Shown here piece after piece: positions 24,360 through 33,310 of a stretch of DNA of 64,000 bases. Position numbers and translations under genes: made by a program. Each line of letters opens with the position of its first letter. Within the stretch, counting starts at the first letter, position 1. The notes beneath the pieces were generated by a model that worked only from the letters and a program-made list of their open reading frames with translations, was not told the DNA's origin and did not search any database. The DNA is from Embleya hyalina. Its GTDB lineage: Bacteria > Actinomycetota > Actinomycetes > Streptomycetales > Streptomycetaceae. The stretch covers positions 62,001 through 126,000 of the forward strand of contig NZ_BIFH01000024.1 of assembly GCF_003967355.1 (NCBI RefSeq), in the 5' to 3' direction.

Positions 24360-25231
24360 ACTCGGCTCCCCGTCGGGCCGAAGCGCGCGGTCCGCGCGAT
24401 CAGCATCACGGCCATCGTGGCGTACATCAGATACGGCGCGAAGTCGGGCATCAGCGTGACCCCGAGGGTCTGCACCTCGCCGACCAGGATCGCGGCGAGC
24501 AGCGCGCCGCCGACCGAGCCGAGGCCGCCGATCACCACGACCAGCAGGGACTGCAGGAGCACGGTGTTGGCCACCGACGTGGACGGGCCGATGATCGGCG
24601 CGCCCAGACCGCCCGCGAGACCGGCCAGCGCGCCGGCCGCGATCAGTACGCCCGAGCGCACCCGGGCGGGCGAGATGCCGCCGGCCGCGAGCATCTCGGG
24701 GTCGTCCACGGAGGCGCGCACGGCCGCGCCGATCCGGGTGCGGGCCAGCACGTACCAGCCGACCACGCCGAGGGCGATGGCGACCCCGATGAACGCCAGC
24801 CGGTAGCCCGGGTAGTTGTGGCCCAGGATCGATACCGGCTTCTCCAGCGCGCTCGGCACCGAGACCTGCGGGTCGTCCTTGCCGAACACGGTCATCAGCA
24901 GGTCGCCCCCGACCAGGGCGACACCGAAGGTCAACATGGCCTGCGCCATGTGTCCTCTGCCGGCGATCGGCGCGGTCATCACCGCGAGTACCCCGCCGCC
25001 GGCCGCGCCCGCCGCGATTCCCGCGAGCACCGCGAGAGCCAGGCCCGGCCAGGAGCCGTCGGCGACCTCGGTGGCGGTGTAGGCGGCGAACGCGTAGAGC
25101 GTGCCGTGCGCGAGGTTGAGGACCCCGCCCGAACCGAAGGCCAGAGTCAGGCCCGCGGCCACGACGAACAGCAGCAGCCCGTAGGCGACTCCGTCCAGGG
25201 CCGGGATGAAATTGTCGTCGAACCAGCCCAC
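24356..25231 (-). CDS. livH: Branched-chain amino-acid ABC transporter permease LivH
   Basis: 291 aa, about eight transmembrane helices with the LivH N-terminal pattern 'GVAYGLLLFVVAAGLTLAFG' and 'VLNLAHGTLYAFAAY'. The C-terminal motif 'VVIGGLGSVGGALLAAILVG' is the permease signature that contacts the ATPase. Start GTG 25231 has GGAAG 6 nt upstream and lies 30 nt from livK. Substrate is an amino acid or amide by family; specificity is not readable. Confidence 0.92.
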   Translation of the reverse strand: MGWFDDNFIPALDGVAYGLLLFVVAAGLTLAFGSGGVLNLAHGTLYAFAAYTATEVADGSWPGLALAVLAGIAAGAAGGGVLAVMTAPIAGRGHMAQAMLTFGVALVGGDLLMTVFGKDDPQVSVPSALEKPVSILGHNYPGYRLAFIGVAIALGVVGWYVLARTRIGAAVRASVDDPEMLAAGGISPARVRSGVLIAAGALAGLAGGLGAPIIGPSTSVANTVLLQSLLVVVIGGLGSVGGALLAAILVGEVQTLGVTLMPDFAPYLMYATMAVMLIARTARFGPTGSRV

Positions 25232-25261
25232 GGCACGCTTCCTTTCGCTCCCGATCCGCCG

Positions 25262-26476
25262 TCAGCCCAGGGTGCCGAGTTCGCGGACCATCACGTTGCT
25301 CAGCGCGGTGCCGTCCTGCTTGACCTCACGCAGGTACCACTTCTGCACCGGGGCGTGCGACTTGGTGTTGAACTCCCAGGGCCCGCGCGGGCTGTCCACC
25401 TTGCCGGTGTTGGCGATCTGGGCGTTGACCGTCTCCGGGGTGACCTTGTCGCCGGCGGCGGCGATCGCCTTGTCCAGCACGGCGGCCGCGTCGTACATCG
25501 TGGCCGACATCATCGTCGGCAGCGCGTTGTACTTGGCCTGGTAGGCCGAGACGAACGAGCGGTTGGCCGGGATGTCCAGCGTGGGCGTGTAGTTGAGCGA
25601 GGTGAACACGCCCTTGGCCGCGTCGCCCTCGGCGCCGAGCACCGCGCCCTCGGTCAGGAAGCCCGCCGCGTACAGCGGGATGTCCTTGATGTCGGACTGC
25701 TTGTACTGCTTGACGAAGTTCACCGCGGCGGTGCCCGCGTAGAACGTGTAGACCGCCTTGGCGCCCGAGTTCTTGATCTCGTTGAAGTACGGCTGGAAGT
25801 TGTTGGTGGCCGGGAACGGCGTCCACTTGGTCTTGCCGTCCGGGTTGGCCAGCTTGCCGCCGAGCTTGTCGAACGTCTCGGTGAAGCCGCGGAGCTGGTC
25901 GTATCCACCCTGGTAGTCCGGGCCGATCGCGTAGACCGGACCCTGCACGGCCTCCTTGATGTACGGCGCCGCCGCCACACCCGGCTCCTCGGAGAGGTAG
26001 CTGGTGTGCCAGACGTAGTCCTGCCGCTTGATCTCGCCCGGGCGACCGACGGCGCCGATCATCGGCACCTTGTTGTCGTTGACCAGGTCCACGTTGGCGG
26101 CCACCGTCGCGGCGTTGGACAGACCCACCACCGCGGTGACCTTGTCCTGCTTGATCAGCTTGGTGACCGAGGGCACCGAGGTCTGCGGACCGTCGCCCTC
26201 GTCGGTGATCACGAGTTCGACCTTGTGCCCGCCCAGCTTGCCGCCGTGCTGGTCCAGGTAGGTCTGGAAGCCGTTCTGCAGGTCCGGGCCGAGCGCCGCG
26301 TACACACCGGTGAGCGGGATCGTCAGGCCGATCTTGAGCGTGCCCGAGGACGAGCCGCCCTTCTTGTCGTCGGCCGCACTGCCGCTGCACGCGGCGGTGA
26401 ACGCGAGCGCGCCGGCGAGCAGTCCCGCGGCGGATACGCGGAACGAGCGACGGGATATGGGACTTGCCGGGGTCAT
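25262..26476 (-). CDS. livK: Branched-chain amino-acid-type binding lipoprotein LivK
   Basis: 404 aa. Periplasmic-binding-type lipoprotein (Peripla_BP_6 fold). Signal peptide with 'SRRSFRVSAAG' and lipobox 'FTAACSG'; the mature domain begins 'LKIGLTIPLTGVYAALGPD'. Start ATG 26476 with GGAG 7 nt upstream. It heads the transporter genes livK-livH-livMG-livF and lies 80 nt after the roadblock gene. The ligand could be Leu/Ile/Val, another amino acid, an amide or urea; ureD at the window edge is too distant to decide this. Confidence 0.9.
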   Translation of the reverse strand: MTPASPISRRSFRVSAAGLLAGALAFTAACSGSAADDKKGGSSSGTLKIGLTIPLTGVYAALGPDLQNGFQTYLDQHGGKLGGHKVELVITDEGDGPQTSVPSVTKLIKQDKVTAVVGLSNAATVAANVDLVNDNKVPMIGAVGRPGEIKRQDYVWHTSYLSEEPGVAAAPYIKEAVQGPVYAIGPDYQGGYDQLRGFTETFDKLGGKLANPDGKTKWTPFPATNNFQPYFNEIKNSGAKAVYTFYAGTAAVNFVKQYKQSDIKDIPLYAAGFLTEGAVLGAEGDAAKGVFTSLNYTPTLDIPANRSFVSAYQAKYNALPTMMSATMYDAAAVLDKAIAAAGDKVTPETVNAQIANTGKVDSPRGPWEFNTKSHAPVQKWYLREVKQDGTALSNVMVRELGTLG

Positions 26477-26556
26477 GACGTGCTCCAGGGTTCGGACGGG
26501 TACAGCGGTCGATCGATGGGATGGGTCGCGTCGGGAGGGACGCGGGGATGCGTCGG

Positions 26557-26982
26557 TCAGCTCAGCGCGCCGCGCTGCACGTGCAGGAAGCGCTCCCGTG
26601 CCGCGGGGGTCAGGGCCGGGCCGACCTGGTTGATCAGCTCGGCCATCTCGAACGAGACCTGACCGATGTCGCACTCGCGCGAGGCCAGCACGAGCAGCGA
26701 CGCACCGTCGCTGACCTGCATCGAGAACATGAACGCGCCGTTCATCTCGGTCAGGTTGCTGGCCACCGGGTCGGTGCCGAACAGCCGTGCGGCCCCGGCC
26801 AGCAGGCTGACCAGGCCGGACGCGACCGCGCCGAGCTGGTCGGCGCGGTCCTGCGGCAGCGAGCTGGTGTTGGCCACCACGAGGCCGTCCGCGGAGACCG
26901 CGACGGCGTGCAGCACATCGGGCACCCGCGTGGCGAAATCGTTGAGCAGCCAGCTGAGATCGGCTGCGGTGGGGTGGGTCAC
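26557..26982 (-). CDS. Roadblock/LC7 domain protein (CvnB-like)
   Basis: 141 aa, a single roadblock/LC7 domain ('DVLHAVAVSADGLVVANTSS', 'SVLAG'-type helix 'GLVSLLAGAARLF'). Conservon proteins of this type (CvnB) lie right after the sensor kinase CvnA and regulate a downstream small GTPase (CvnD). Its GTG start overlaps the kinase stop (GTGA), fixing the start. The usual CvnC (DUF742) and CvnD (GTPase) genes are absent; livK follows instead. It may therefore signal to the transporter or to a distant GTPase. Confidence 0.9.
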   Translation of the reverse strand: MTHPTAADLSWLLNDFATRVPDVLHAVAVSADGLVVANTSSLPQDRADQLGAVASGLVSLLAGAARLFGTDPVASNLTEMNGAFMFSMQVSDGASLLVLASRECDIGQVSFEMAELINQVGPALTPAARERFLHVQRGALS

Positions 26983-29591
26983 GATCTCTCCTTGGGATCC
27001 GGTTCGCCGCCGTCGGGACGGGGCGAGGGGGCGCGTCGGGCCCGGCTGTGCCCGATGCCCTGGGCGAAGGCGGACATCGCCGCGGACACCTGGCGGGCGT
27101 CTCGGCGGTCCGGCGTCGTCGGGTTCGCCCGGGCGGGTGCCCCGGCCGAGCCGACCAGCGGCGCGGCGGGTGCGGGGGGCGTGCCGGGGTGCACGGTCGG
27201 GGTGTCCCGGCGTACCCGCAGCGGCAGGCCCTTGTTGGTGGTGCGGCCGGACTCCGAGGGCTCCGGGGTCGAACGCGGGGGCAGGGGTTCGGCCCCACGG
27301 CCGGCGGACCGATCCGGCGTCGCCGGGGTCCCCGGGAGTGCCGGGTTCGCCGGGCCGGCCGGCGTGCCCGGGTTCGCCGGTGCCGCCGGGTTCGCCGGCG
27401 TGCGTGTCGGCGGGGCGAGTGTCGGCGGGGTGGGCGCCGCCGGAGCGGGCGGCCGGGAGCCGGTGAAGCGCAGGCCCGACGGCGCGGGCTCCTGCGGTCC
27501 CGGGGCGCTCGCGTCGCTGACCGGTTGCGGCTTGACCGGCGTGAACACGTTCTGCACCGGCTCGAACGGACCGGGGTCGGGGTGACCGCCGGCCCGTACG
27601 CCGCTGTCGATCGCGCGCGTGGGAGTCGGCTTCGGCAGCGCCGGCGCCTCGTTCTTCGGCGCGCCCGCGCGGTGCCGGCCGGGGCGATCGCGGAAGACCA
27701 CGATCGTCTCGGGCAGACCCACCTCGGCGACGGTGCCGCCCTGGGGTCCGGGTGTCAGGGTGATGGTGATGCCGTAGCGCGAGGCGAGGTGCCCGGCCAC
27801 GGTCAGACCCATCGTGCGCACCGCGTGCACGTCCAACTGGGCCGGCGAGGACAGGCGTTCGTTGAACGCGGCCAGTCGCTCGGGGGTGATGCCCACACCG
27901 CTGTCGGTCACGGTCAGCACCGCGCCGTCGCCGCGCCGGTTCGCCTGGAGCACCACCCAGGTCTCCGGGCGGCTGAACTTGGTCGCGTTGTCCATGAGTT
28001 CGGCGAGCAGGTGCGCGACGTCGTCGCGGGCCCGACCGGCGATCAGGATGCGCGGGTCCACCGCGCCGGGGTCGACCCGGGTGAACCGTTCGATTCGGCC
28101 GACCGCCGCGCGCGCCACGTCCAGGAGCAGGGCGTCCTCGCGCACGCGCGCGGTGCCCTCGCCGCCGAGCACGAGCAGACTGGTGTTGTTGCGGCCCATG
28201 CGCTGGACCAGGTGGTCCAGCGAGTACAGCCGCTTGAGCCGGTCCGGGTCGTGCTCGTGTGCCTCGGCCTCGTCCAGGACCTTGACCAGACCGTCGGTCA
28301 GACGCTGGTTGCGGCGGGCGAGGGCGACCAGCACGGTCGCGATACCGGCGCGCAGGACCGCCTGTTCGGCGGCGATCTTCACGGCGGAGGTGAACATGGT
28401 GTTGAACGCCGAGCTGACCTCGGCGATCTCGTCCTTGCCGCGCACCTCGATCGGGGTGCCGGCGCGTTCGGCCATCTCCTCGGCGGTCGCGCCGTCGAGG
28501 GAACGACCCTGTTGGAGCTTGGCGACCGCTTCCGGCAGACCGGTGTAGGCCACGTCGTGCGCGGTGTCGCGCAGGCGTACCAGCTCACGGGTCATCGGCC
28601 GGCCGAGGCGGAGCACGAGCAGCACGGCGGCGATCAGCGCGAGCAGCACCGCGCCGCCCTGGCCGATCGCCCACCAGCGGCGGGAGTCGCGCTCGTCGGT
28701 GACCGAGGACAGCACCGAGGCGTCGACCTTGCGCTCCACGTCGCTCATCTTGGCGATGCGGATGTCGGTTGCCCTGGACCAATCGTCCTGGGTGATGGTG
28801 AGGGCGCCGTCCGTGCGGACCCGGGAGACGTTGTCCTCGAGGCGGTGCACGTTCTGGATGTCGGTCCCGGTCTGGGCCTGTTCCAGCCAGGGGATCCAGT
28901 CCGAGTCGGCGAGCGACTCGAACGACGACTCGCTCTCGTCGTAGCCGGTGCGGGTGGCCAGGATGTCCTGCTGTTGGGCCGGCGAGACCGACTTGGCGGC
29001 CAACGCACGCAGCACCGCGCTCTGTTGCTGGCCGAGCCACTCGGTGGCGTGGGACAGTGCCGCCGCCGCGCGCAGTCGGTCCGAGTTGTCGGGGCCCGCG
29101 CCGCCGGCCTGGGCCACGCTGTCGCGGTAGTCGAGCGTGGCGGCGATCAGGATGCGGTAGCGGAAGGCGACGGCGGTCAGCGAGGTGCCCTTGGGCGCCT
29201 GGACCTGTTCGCGCAGCGCGGTCAGGTCGGTCAGACCCGCGTCCAGCCTGCGCAACCGTTCCTTCGTGTTGCCGGGGATCGAGCCGAGGTCCTTGCGCAG
29301 CTTGCGGTAGCGCGCGGCGCTCTCGTCCGTTGCGGCGGTGCGCTGGTGGTACGCCGCCAGCGCGCCGGGGTCGGGCCACAACACTGCGGTGGCCGCGGCG
29401 CGTTCGCTCTGCAGCCGGTGCGCGAGTTCGCCCGCCTCGGCGGACACCTTGGTCAGCGAGCGCAGGCGATTCGCGTCCAGGGCTTCGCCGGTCGTGGTGG
29501 ACACGGCGAGGCCCGCCGAACCCACCATCACGGTGAGCGGCACGGCGACGAGCAGGACGAGTTTGCGAGTGATGTTCAGTTTGTCCACCAC
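26979..29591 (-). CDS. Conservon-type sensor histidine kinase (CvnA-like, NIT domain)
   Basis: 870 aa. Two transmembrane helices (about 10-31 and 290-310) enclose an extracytoplasmic all-helical NIT-like sensor domain. Then follow a HAMP-like segment, a dimerisation helix ('LYSLDHLVQRMGRNN'), a HATPase domain with N-box 'LMDNATKFS' and 'DSGVGITPE', and a 240-residue Pro/Ala/Thr-rich tail (about 630-870). This is the CvnA layout; in conservons these kinases transmit to roadblock/GTPase proteins instead of a response regulator. The start is one of two tandem GTGs (29591 or 29588); no good ribosome site is seen, so leaderless translation is possible. It overlaps the roadblock gene by 4 nt. Confidence 0.88.
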   Translation of the reverse strand: MVDKLNITRKLVLLVAVPLTVMVGSAGLAVSTTTGEALDANRLRSLTKVSAEAGELAHRLQSERAAATAVLWPDPGALAAYHQRTAATDESAARYRKLRKDLGSIPGNTKERLRRLDAGLTDLTALREQVQAPKGTSLTAVAFRYRILIAATLDYRDSVAQAGGAGPDNSDRLRAAAALSHATEWLGQQQSAVLRALAAKSVSPAQQQDILATRTGYDESESSFESLADSDWIPWLEQAQTGTDIQNVHRLEDNVSRVRTDGALTITQDDWSRATDIRIAKMSDVERKVDASVLSSVTDERDSRRWWAIGQGGAVLLALIAAVLLVLRLGRPMTRELVRLRDTAHDVAYTGLPEAVAKLQQGRSLDGATAEEMAERAGTPIEVRGKDEIAEVSSAFNTMFTSAVKIAAEQAVLRAGIATVLVALARRNQRLTDGLVKVLDEAEAHEHDPDRLKRLYSLDHLVQRMGRNNTSLLVLGGEGTARVREDALLLDVARAAVGRIERFTRVDPGAVDPRILIAGRARDDVAHLLAELMDNATKFSRPETWVVLQANRRGDGAVLTVTDSGVGITPERLAAFNERLSSPAQLDVHAVRTMGLTVAGHLASRYGITITLTPGPQGGTVAEVGLPETIVVFRDRPGRHRAGAPKNEAPALPKPTPTRAIDSGVRAGGHPDPGPFEPVQNVFTPVKPQPVSDASAPGPQEPAPSGLRFTGSRPPAPAAPTPPTLAPPTRTPANPAAPANPGTPAGPANPALPGTPATPDRSAGRGAEPLPPRSTPEPSESGRTTNKGLPLRVRRDTPTVHPGTPPAPAAPLVGSAGAPARANPTTPDRRDARQVSAAMSAFAQGIGHSRARRAPSPRPDGGEPDPKERS

Positions 29592-30331
29592 CCGATCGGT
29601 GCCGAGAGGAGGGAGGGGGCGGGGGATGCGGAGTCAATTATTCCGCTTGTCAAGTACGTCATTTTCCCGATGATTCGCACTTTCCGGTCTTGCCTTTTCG
29701 GTGACGCGGATCGCGTCCTATTCCGTGCACGACGGGCAGAGCCTAGCGGCATTCGCACGTGTGCTCGCAGTGGCCGGTGGGTAATGCGCTCGTCGCCCCG
29801 CATACGGTGCCGAATGTTGACACGCGTAAGTTAACTATGCGAAGGAGAACGGATTGTGCCGCATGGCAATACAGGTCACGATATCAAGCGATTTGGGGTC
29901 GGGCGTCGGCTGTCACGGGTCTATATCCGGATTTCTGCACCCGGGCGAGGGTGCCCGTTTGCCAACCATTCGTTGGGATTTACCGGATCGTTGTGCTCCG
30001 TTTATCCGGAGACCGCGTGGGCGTGGCGCGGCGGGGGTGGCCGGGGGCCGCCCGGGTGGATTCGGCCGGGGGGCGGGGGGTCGGGAGAGTCACATGTCGG
30101 GTGGGCGCGTGGGACGGTCCTCGGGCGGACCGGGGGTGCGCGCGGGCCGTGATCCCCCGACGTCGCGGACCGGTCCCGCCCTCGCGCGCACCGGCCGCGC
30201 GTCGACTGTTCGACGGCCATTAGTCGACCTGTGCCTACATCGATCAAGTGCCGTGGCGGCCTGTCGCGTTGCGCCGCCGCGCTGCCGCAGGCATGCCGGT
30301 CCGGGGCCGGTCGGCGCCGGGCCGATGGCGA
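29592..30331. other. Intergenic region with a lower-GC island; no convincing gene
   Basis: About 740 nt between the sensor kinase start and a terminator. Bases 29635-30010 are clearly less GC-rich than the rest of the window. Inside it TTGACA (29818-29823) and AAGGAG (29843-29848) precede a GTG at 29856 that opens a 98-codon frame. That frame's codon use is unlike its neighbours and becomes Gly/Arg-rich, so I do not call a gene. The island probably holds the kinase promoter and may be a remnant of foreign DNA. Confidence 0.35.
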
Positions 30332-30385
30332 TTCGGCACCGAACCTGTCCCGTTCGGGCATGACTTGCCCCGGTTCGGTGCCGAA
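30332..30385 (-). terminator. Paired palindromes forming a 14-bp hairpin after the MFS gene
   Basis: TTCGGCACCGAACC (30332-30345) and GGTTCGGTGCCGAA (30372-30385) are exact inverted copies with a 26-nt loop that contains a small CCCG-TT-CGGG hairpin. Each arm is itself a palindrome. It lies 7 nt beyond the MFS stop, which suits a terminator; the two palindromes 40 bp apart would also suit a dimeric repressor. Confidence 0.6.
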
Positions 30386-30392
30386 CTCCGGC

Positions 30393-31631
30393 TCAGCGGC
30401 GGACCGCTCCCGCGGTGAGGGCGATGACCGCCACGAGTACCGCCGGGATGGCCAGGGCCGTGGTCAGGCTGGTGTGGTGGGCGATGAAGCCGATCACCGG
30501 AGGGCCGGCCAGCAGGCCGATGTACGCGATGCCGGTCACCCGGGAGATGGCCCATGCGGCCGGAACCCCGGGGGTGTTGCCGGCCGCGCTGAACGTCACC
30601 GGGGCGACCGGGGCCACGCCGATGCCGAACAGGGTGAAGCCGAGCACCGATACCGCCGGCCAGGGGGTGACCAGGGCGATCGTCATGCCCAGTGCGGCGA
30701 TCAGCGCGCCCACGCGCAACACGCGCACCGGACCGAAGCGTTCCACCACGTGGTCGCCCGCGAAGCGGCCGGCCGCCATGGCCACCGACATGCCCGCGAA
30801 GCCGAGGCCGGCGACACCCGCCGAACTGTCCAGCGTTTCGCGCAGGTGTACCCCGCTCCAGTCGGCGACCGCGCCCTCGCCGACGAAGGAGCACAGGCCG
30901 ATCAGCGCGAGCAGGACGACCGCACGGTAGCCGGCGAGCAGTCGGCCCAGGCCGCCTTCGGCCGGGGCGGGTGCGCCGTCCGCGTCGGTGGTCGTGTCCG
31001 GCGCGCGTGCGGTCTCCGTCGCGCGTACATGGGGGTCGTCCGCGGGACCCAGAAGTGCCCGCGACCCGACCCAGACCGCGACCGCGAGTACGCCGGCCAT
31101 GATCGACAGGTGCACCCGGGGGGTGATGCCCAGCGCCGCGGCGCCGGAGCCGACCAGGGCCCCGAACAGACCGCCCAGGCTGTAGCCGCCGTGCAGGCTG
31201 TTCATGATCGGGCGGCGCAACTGCTGTTCGATCGCCACGCCCTGGGCGTTCGCCGCGACGTCGGTGAAGCCCATCAGGCCACCCAGGACCAGCAGGCCGA
31301 CCGCGAGCGAGGGCAGGTCCCACGCGAACGCCGGCAGCAGCAGGGACAGGCAGCCGCCGATCACCGACACCCGGGCGACGCGTCTGCTGCCCCAGCGCCC
31401 GGCGGCGGTGCCCGCGAGTTGCACCGCCACCAGCGCGCCCACCGGCGAGCCCAGCAGGGCCAGACCCAACTGGGCGTCGTCCAGGTCCAGATCCTCCTTG
31501 AACTGGGGGATCCGGGCCAGGAAGTCGGCCACCGCGGCGCTGAACGCGAAGAAGACGAACAGTGCCGCGAACCGCGCGCGACGCAACCGCGCGACGGACG
31601 GTGTCTCGGCCCGTTCCCCCAGGGTGCTCAC
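30393..31631 (-). CDS. Major facilitator superfamily transporter
   Basis: 412 aa with about 12 hydrophobic helices in two halves, separated by a polar linker (about 195-230, Thr/Asp/Pro-rich). Pattern resembles FucP/YdeR-type MFS ('GLALLGSPVGALVAVQLAG', 'GGLMGFTDVAANAQGVAIEQ'). Substrate unknown. The start is GTG 31631, overlapping the frnE-like stop (GTGA); longer starts would run into that gene. It is likely cotranscribed with it and ends at paired hairpins. Confidence 0.88.
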   Translation of the reverse strand: MSTLGERAETPSVARLRRARFAALFVFFAFSAAVADFLARIPQFKEDLDLDDAQLGLALLGSPVGALVAVQLAGTAAGRWGSRRVARVSVIGGCLSLLLPAFAWDLPSLAVGLLVLGGLMGFTDVAANAQGVAIEQQLRRPIMNSLHGGYSLGGLFGALVGSGAAALGITPRVHLSIMAGVLAVAVWVGSRALLGPADDPHVRATETARAPDTTTDADGAPAPAEGGLGRLLAGYRAVVLLALIGLCSFVGEGAVADWSGVHLRETLDSSAGVAGLGFAGMSVAMAAGRFAGDHVVERFGPVRVLRVGALIAALGMTIALVTPWPAVSVLGFTLFGIGVAPVAPVTFSAAGNTPGVPAAWAISRVTGIAYIGLLAGPPVIGFIAHHTSLTTALAIPAVLVAVIALTAGAVRR

Positions 31632-32341
31632 ACCGCGCAGGAGCCGTCGGCGCACGCGTCGCCGCCGGCCGGCTCCGGGGCGGCGGACGAGGAGACATCG
31701 CGCTCGCGCATTTCGGCCCGCACCTGCTTGAGCACCCGCAGGAAGGTGGTGGACTCCTCCGCGCCCTGGACCGCCCAGGTGCCCTCGAAGACGAACGTCG
31801 GCACCGCCGTGACGCCCATCTCCCGCGCCTCGTCGATCTCCCGCCGCACCTCGGCGACGCCCTCGTCGGAGGCCAGGTAGGCGACCACCCGATCACGATC
31901 CAGACCCGCCTCGACCGCGAACTCGGTCAGACGGGCGTGGTCGGCGACGTTCTCGCCCTCGGTGAAGTACGCGGCGAGCAACCGGTCCTTGAGCGCGGCC
32001 TGGGCCGTCGGGCCGTACTCGGTCAGCGCGAGCCGCAACACCCGGTGCGCGGTCAGCGTGTTCACGGCCAGCGCGTTGGCGAAGTCGAAGGCGATGCCCG
32101 CGTCCGCGCCGACCTCGGCGAGCCGGGCGTTCATGGCGTCCAGGTTGCCCGCGCCGAACTTCTCCGCCAGTCGCTCGCGCAGCGGGGCCGGTTCCGCGGG
32201 AGTGGTCGGGTCCAGTTCGTACGGGCGGTACGTGACCTCGACGTCCTCGCCGCCGGGGAACACGGCCAACGCTCGCTCGAAGCGGCGCTTGCCGACGTAG
32301 CACCACGGGCACGCGATATCGCTGTATATCTCGACCTTCAC
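31628..32341 (-). CDS. DsbA-family thiol oxidoreductase, FrnE type
   Basis: 237 aa. Thioredoxin-fold protein with the active site 'CPWC' near residue 11 ('DIACPWCYVGKRRFERA') and the FrnE helical insertion; the cis-Pro loop is 'GVTAVPTFVF'. It lacks a signal peptide, so it acts in the cytosol as a disulfide isomerase/oxidoreductase or polyketide-tailoring protein. The C-terminus carries two extra Cys ('DACADGSCAV'), which may also be redox-active. Start GTG 32341 with GGAG 6 nt upstream. It is the first gene of a two-gene unit with the MFS transporter. Confidence 0.9.
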   Translation of the reverse strand: MKVEIYSDIACPWCYVGKRRFERALAVFPGGEDVEVTYRPYELDPTTPAEPAPLRERLAEKFGAGNLDAMNARLAEVGADAGIAFDFANALAVNTLTAHRVLRLALTEYGPTAQAALKDRLLAAYFTEGENVADHARLTEFAVEAGLDRDRVVAYLASDEGVAEVRREIDEAREMGVTAVPTFVFEGTWAVQGAEESTTFLRVLKQVRAEMRERDVSSSAAPEPAGGDACADGSCAV

Positions 32342-32631
32342 TTGCTCTCCAGCCTTCCGGATCGGGGGCCCGGGGTCGGCGCGCGGCGTCGGGCCGCGAC
32401 GGCGCGCCGGGACGCGGGAAGTTCGGGCGGTGTACGGGACGGGCGCGGGTCGGGTGTATCGGCGGGCACGGCGTCGGACACACCCGAGGCAAAACATTCG
32501 TGCGGGCGTCATCATTCCCCAACCGCGACGTATCGCGGCTTCGGGGCCTGGGCGTAGCCTGTCCGCTGCTCGTCTCCCGTCACCCGGACATCACGCCGCG
32601 TGGGCGCGGCGTCACCCCCCGAGGAGCCTTC

Positions 32632-33171
32632 GTGGACCAGATCACCCAGTACCGGCGCGCCGTCGAGAGCTTCCGCCTGCTGCTGGCCGAGGTCGGCGAC
32701 GCGGAGCTGACACTGTCCTGTCCGTGTTCCGAATGGGACGTCCGGGCCCTGCTGGCGCATACGACCGGCGCGCAGCGCGGCCTGGCGTCGGCGCTGACCG
32801 GGCCGAGCGAGCCGGTGTCCGAGGACCCCCGCGAGGACTTCGAGGCGGCGGTGGAGACGATGGTCGCGACCTTCACCCCGGAGCGGATCGCCGCCGCCAT
32901 CAAGACCCCGTTCGGCGAGCGGACCGGCGGCTTCCTGCTCGGCATGGCCACCGGCGACATCTTCGTACACGCGTGGGACCTGGCTCGGGCGCTGGGCCGG
33001 TCGAGCGACCTGGACCCCGAACTCGCCGAGGAACTGCTCGAGCGCATGCGGCAGACGCTTCCGGACGCCGCCCGCGGCGAGGGCCGCGCGTTCGGCCCCG
33101 TGCAGCCGGTCGCCCCGGACGCGCCGGCCGCGGACCGGCTCGCCGCGTTCACCGGACGCGCGGTCAACTGA
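32632..33171 (+). CDS. TIGR03086-family DinB-like metal-binding protein
   Basis: 179 aa, four-helix DinB/mycothiol maleylpyruvate isomerase-like fold. Conserved N-terminal pattern 'CPCSEWDVRALLAHTTGAQRG' and the central 'GDIFVHAWDLARALG' supply likely metal-binding His residues. Such proteins use mycothiol or bind a divalent metal; exact reaction unknown. Start GTG 32632 with GAGGAG upstream. Divergent from the FrnE-like gene. Confidence 0.8.
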   Translation: MDQITQYRRAVESFRLLLAEVGDAELTLSCPCSEWDVRALLAHTTGAQRGLASALTGPSEPVSEDPREDFEAAVETMVATFTPERIAAAIKTPFGERTGGFLLGMATGDIFVHAWDLARALGRSSDLDPELAEELLERMRQTLPDAARGEGRAFGPVQPVAPDAPAADRLAAFTGRAVN

Positions 33172-33190
33172 CCGCAAATCGCCGATCGGG

Positions 33191-33206
33191 CCCGGGACAT
33201 CCCGGG
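33191..33206. terminator. Short candidate terminator
   Basis: CCCGGG (33191-33196) pairs with CCCGGG (33201-33206) over a 4-nt loop, 20 nt past the DinB-like stop. Small stem, no T-run. Confidence 0.35.
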
Positions 33207-33228
33207 ACAAGACCTCCCGGACGCGGCA

Positions 33229-33245
33229 ACTGACGGTACGTCAGG
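33229..33245. promoter_or_regulatory. Palindromic operator upstream of MBL hydrolase
   Basis: ACTGACGGTACGTCAG (33229-33244): arms CTGACG/CGTCAG around GTA. It lies 66 nt before the MBL-fold gene. A copy with one base different is at 50225-50240 upstream of an MFS exporter. The form is typical of TetR-family operators; the regulator is not in the window. Confidence 0.55.
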
Positions 33246-33310
33246 CTGCGCGGAGGGCGGTCGGCGGTGTAAGCACGTCAACGCACACCCCCAGTCGATC
33301 GGGAGTATCG

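Noticed and set aside
24344-26662. Long plus-strand open frame opposite the liv operon
   Set aside because: Arg/His/Gly-rich shadow of LivH and LivK; no domains or ribosome site.
29856-30152. 98-codon frame with AAGGAG before GTG in the low-GC island
   Set aside because: Codon usage is unlike real genes here and the C-terminal half is Gly/Arg/Pro-rich; kept only as an observation.
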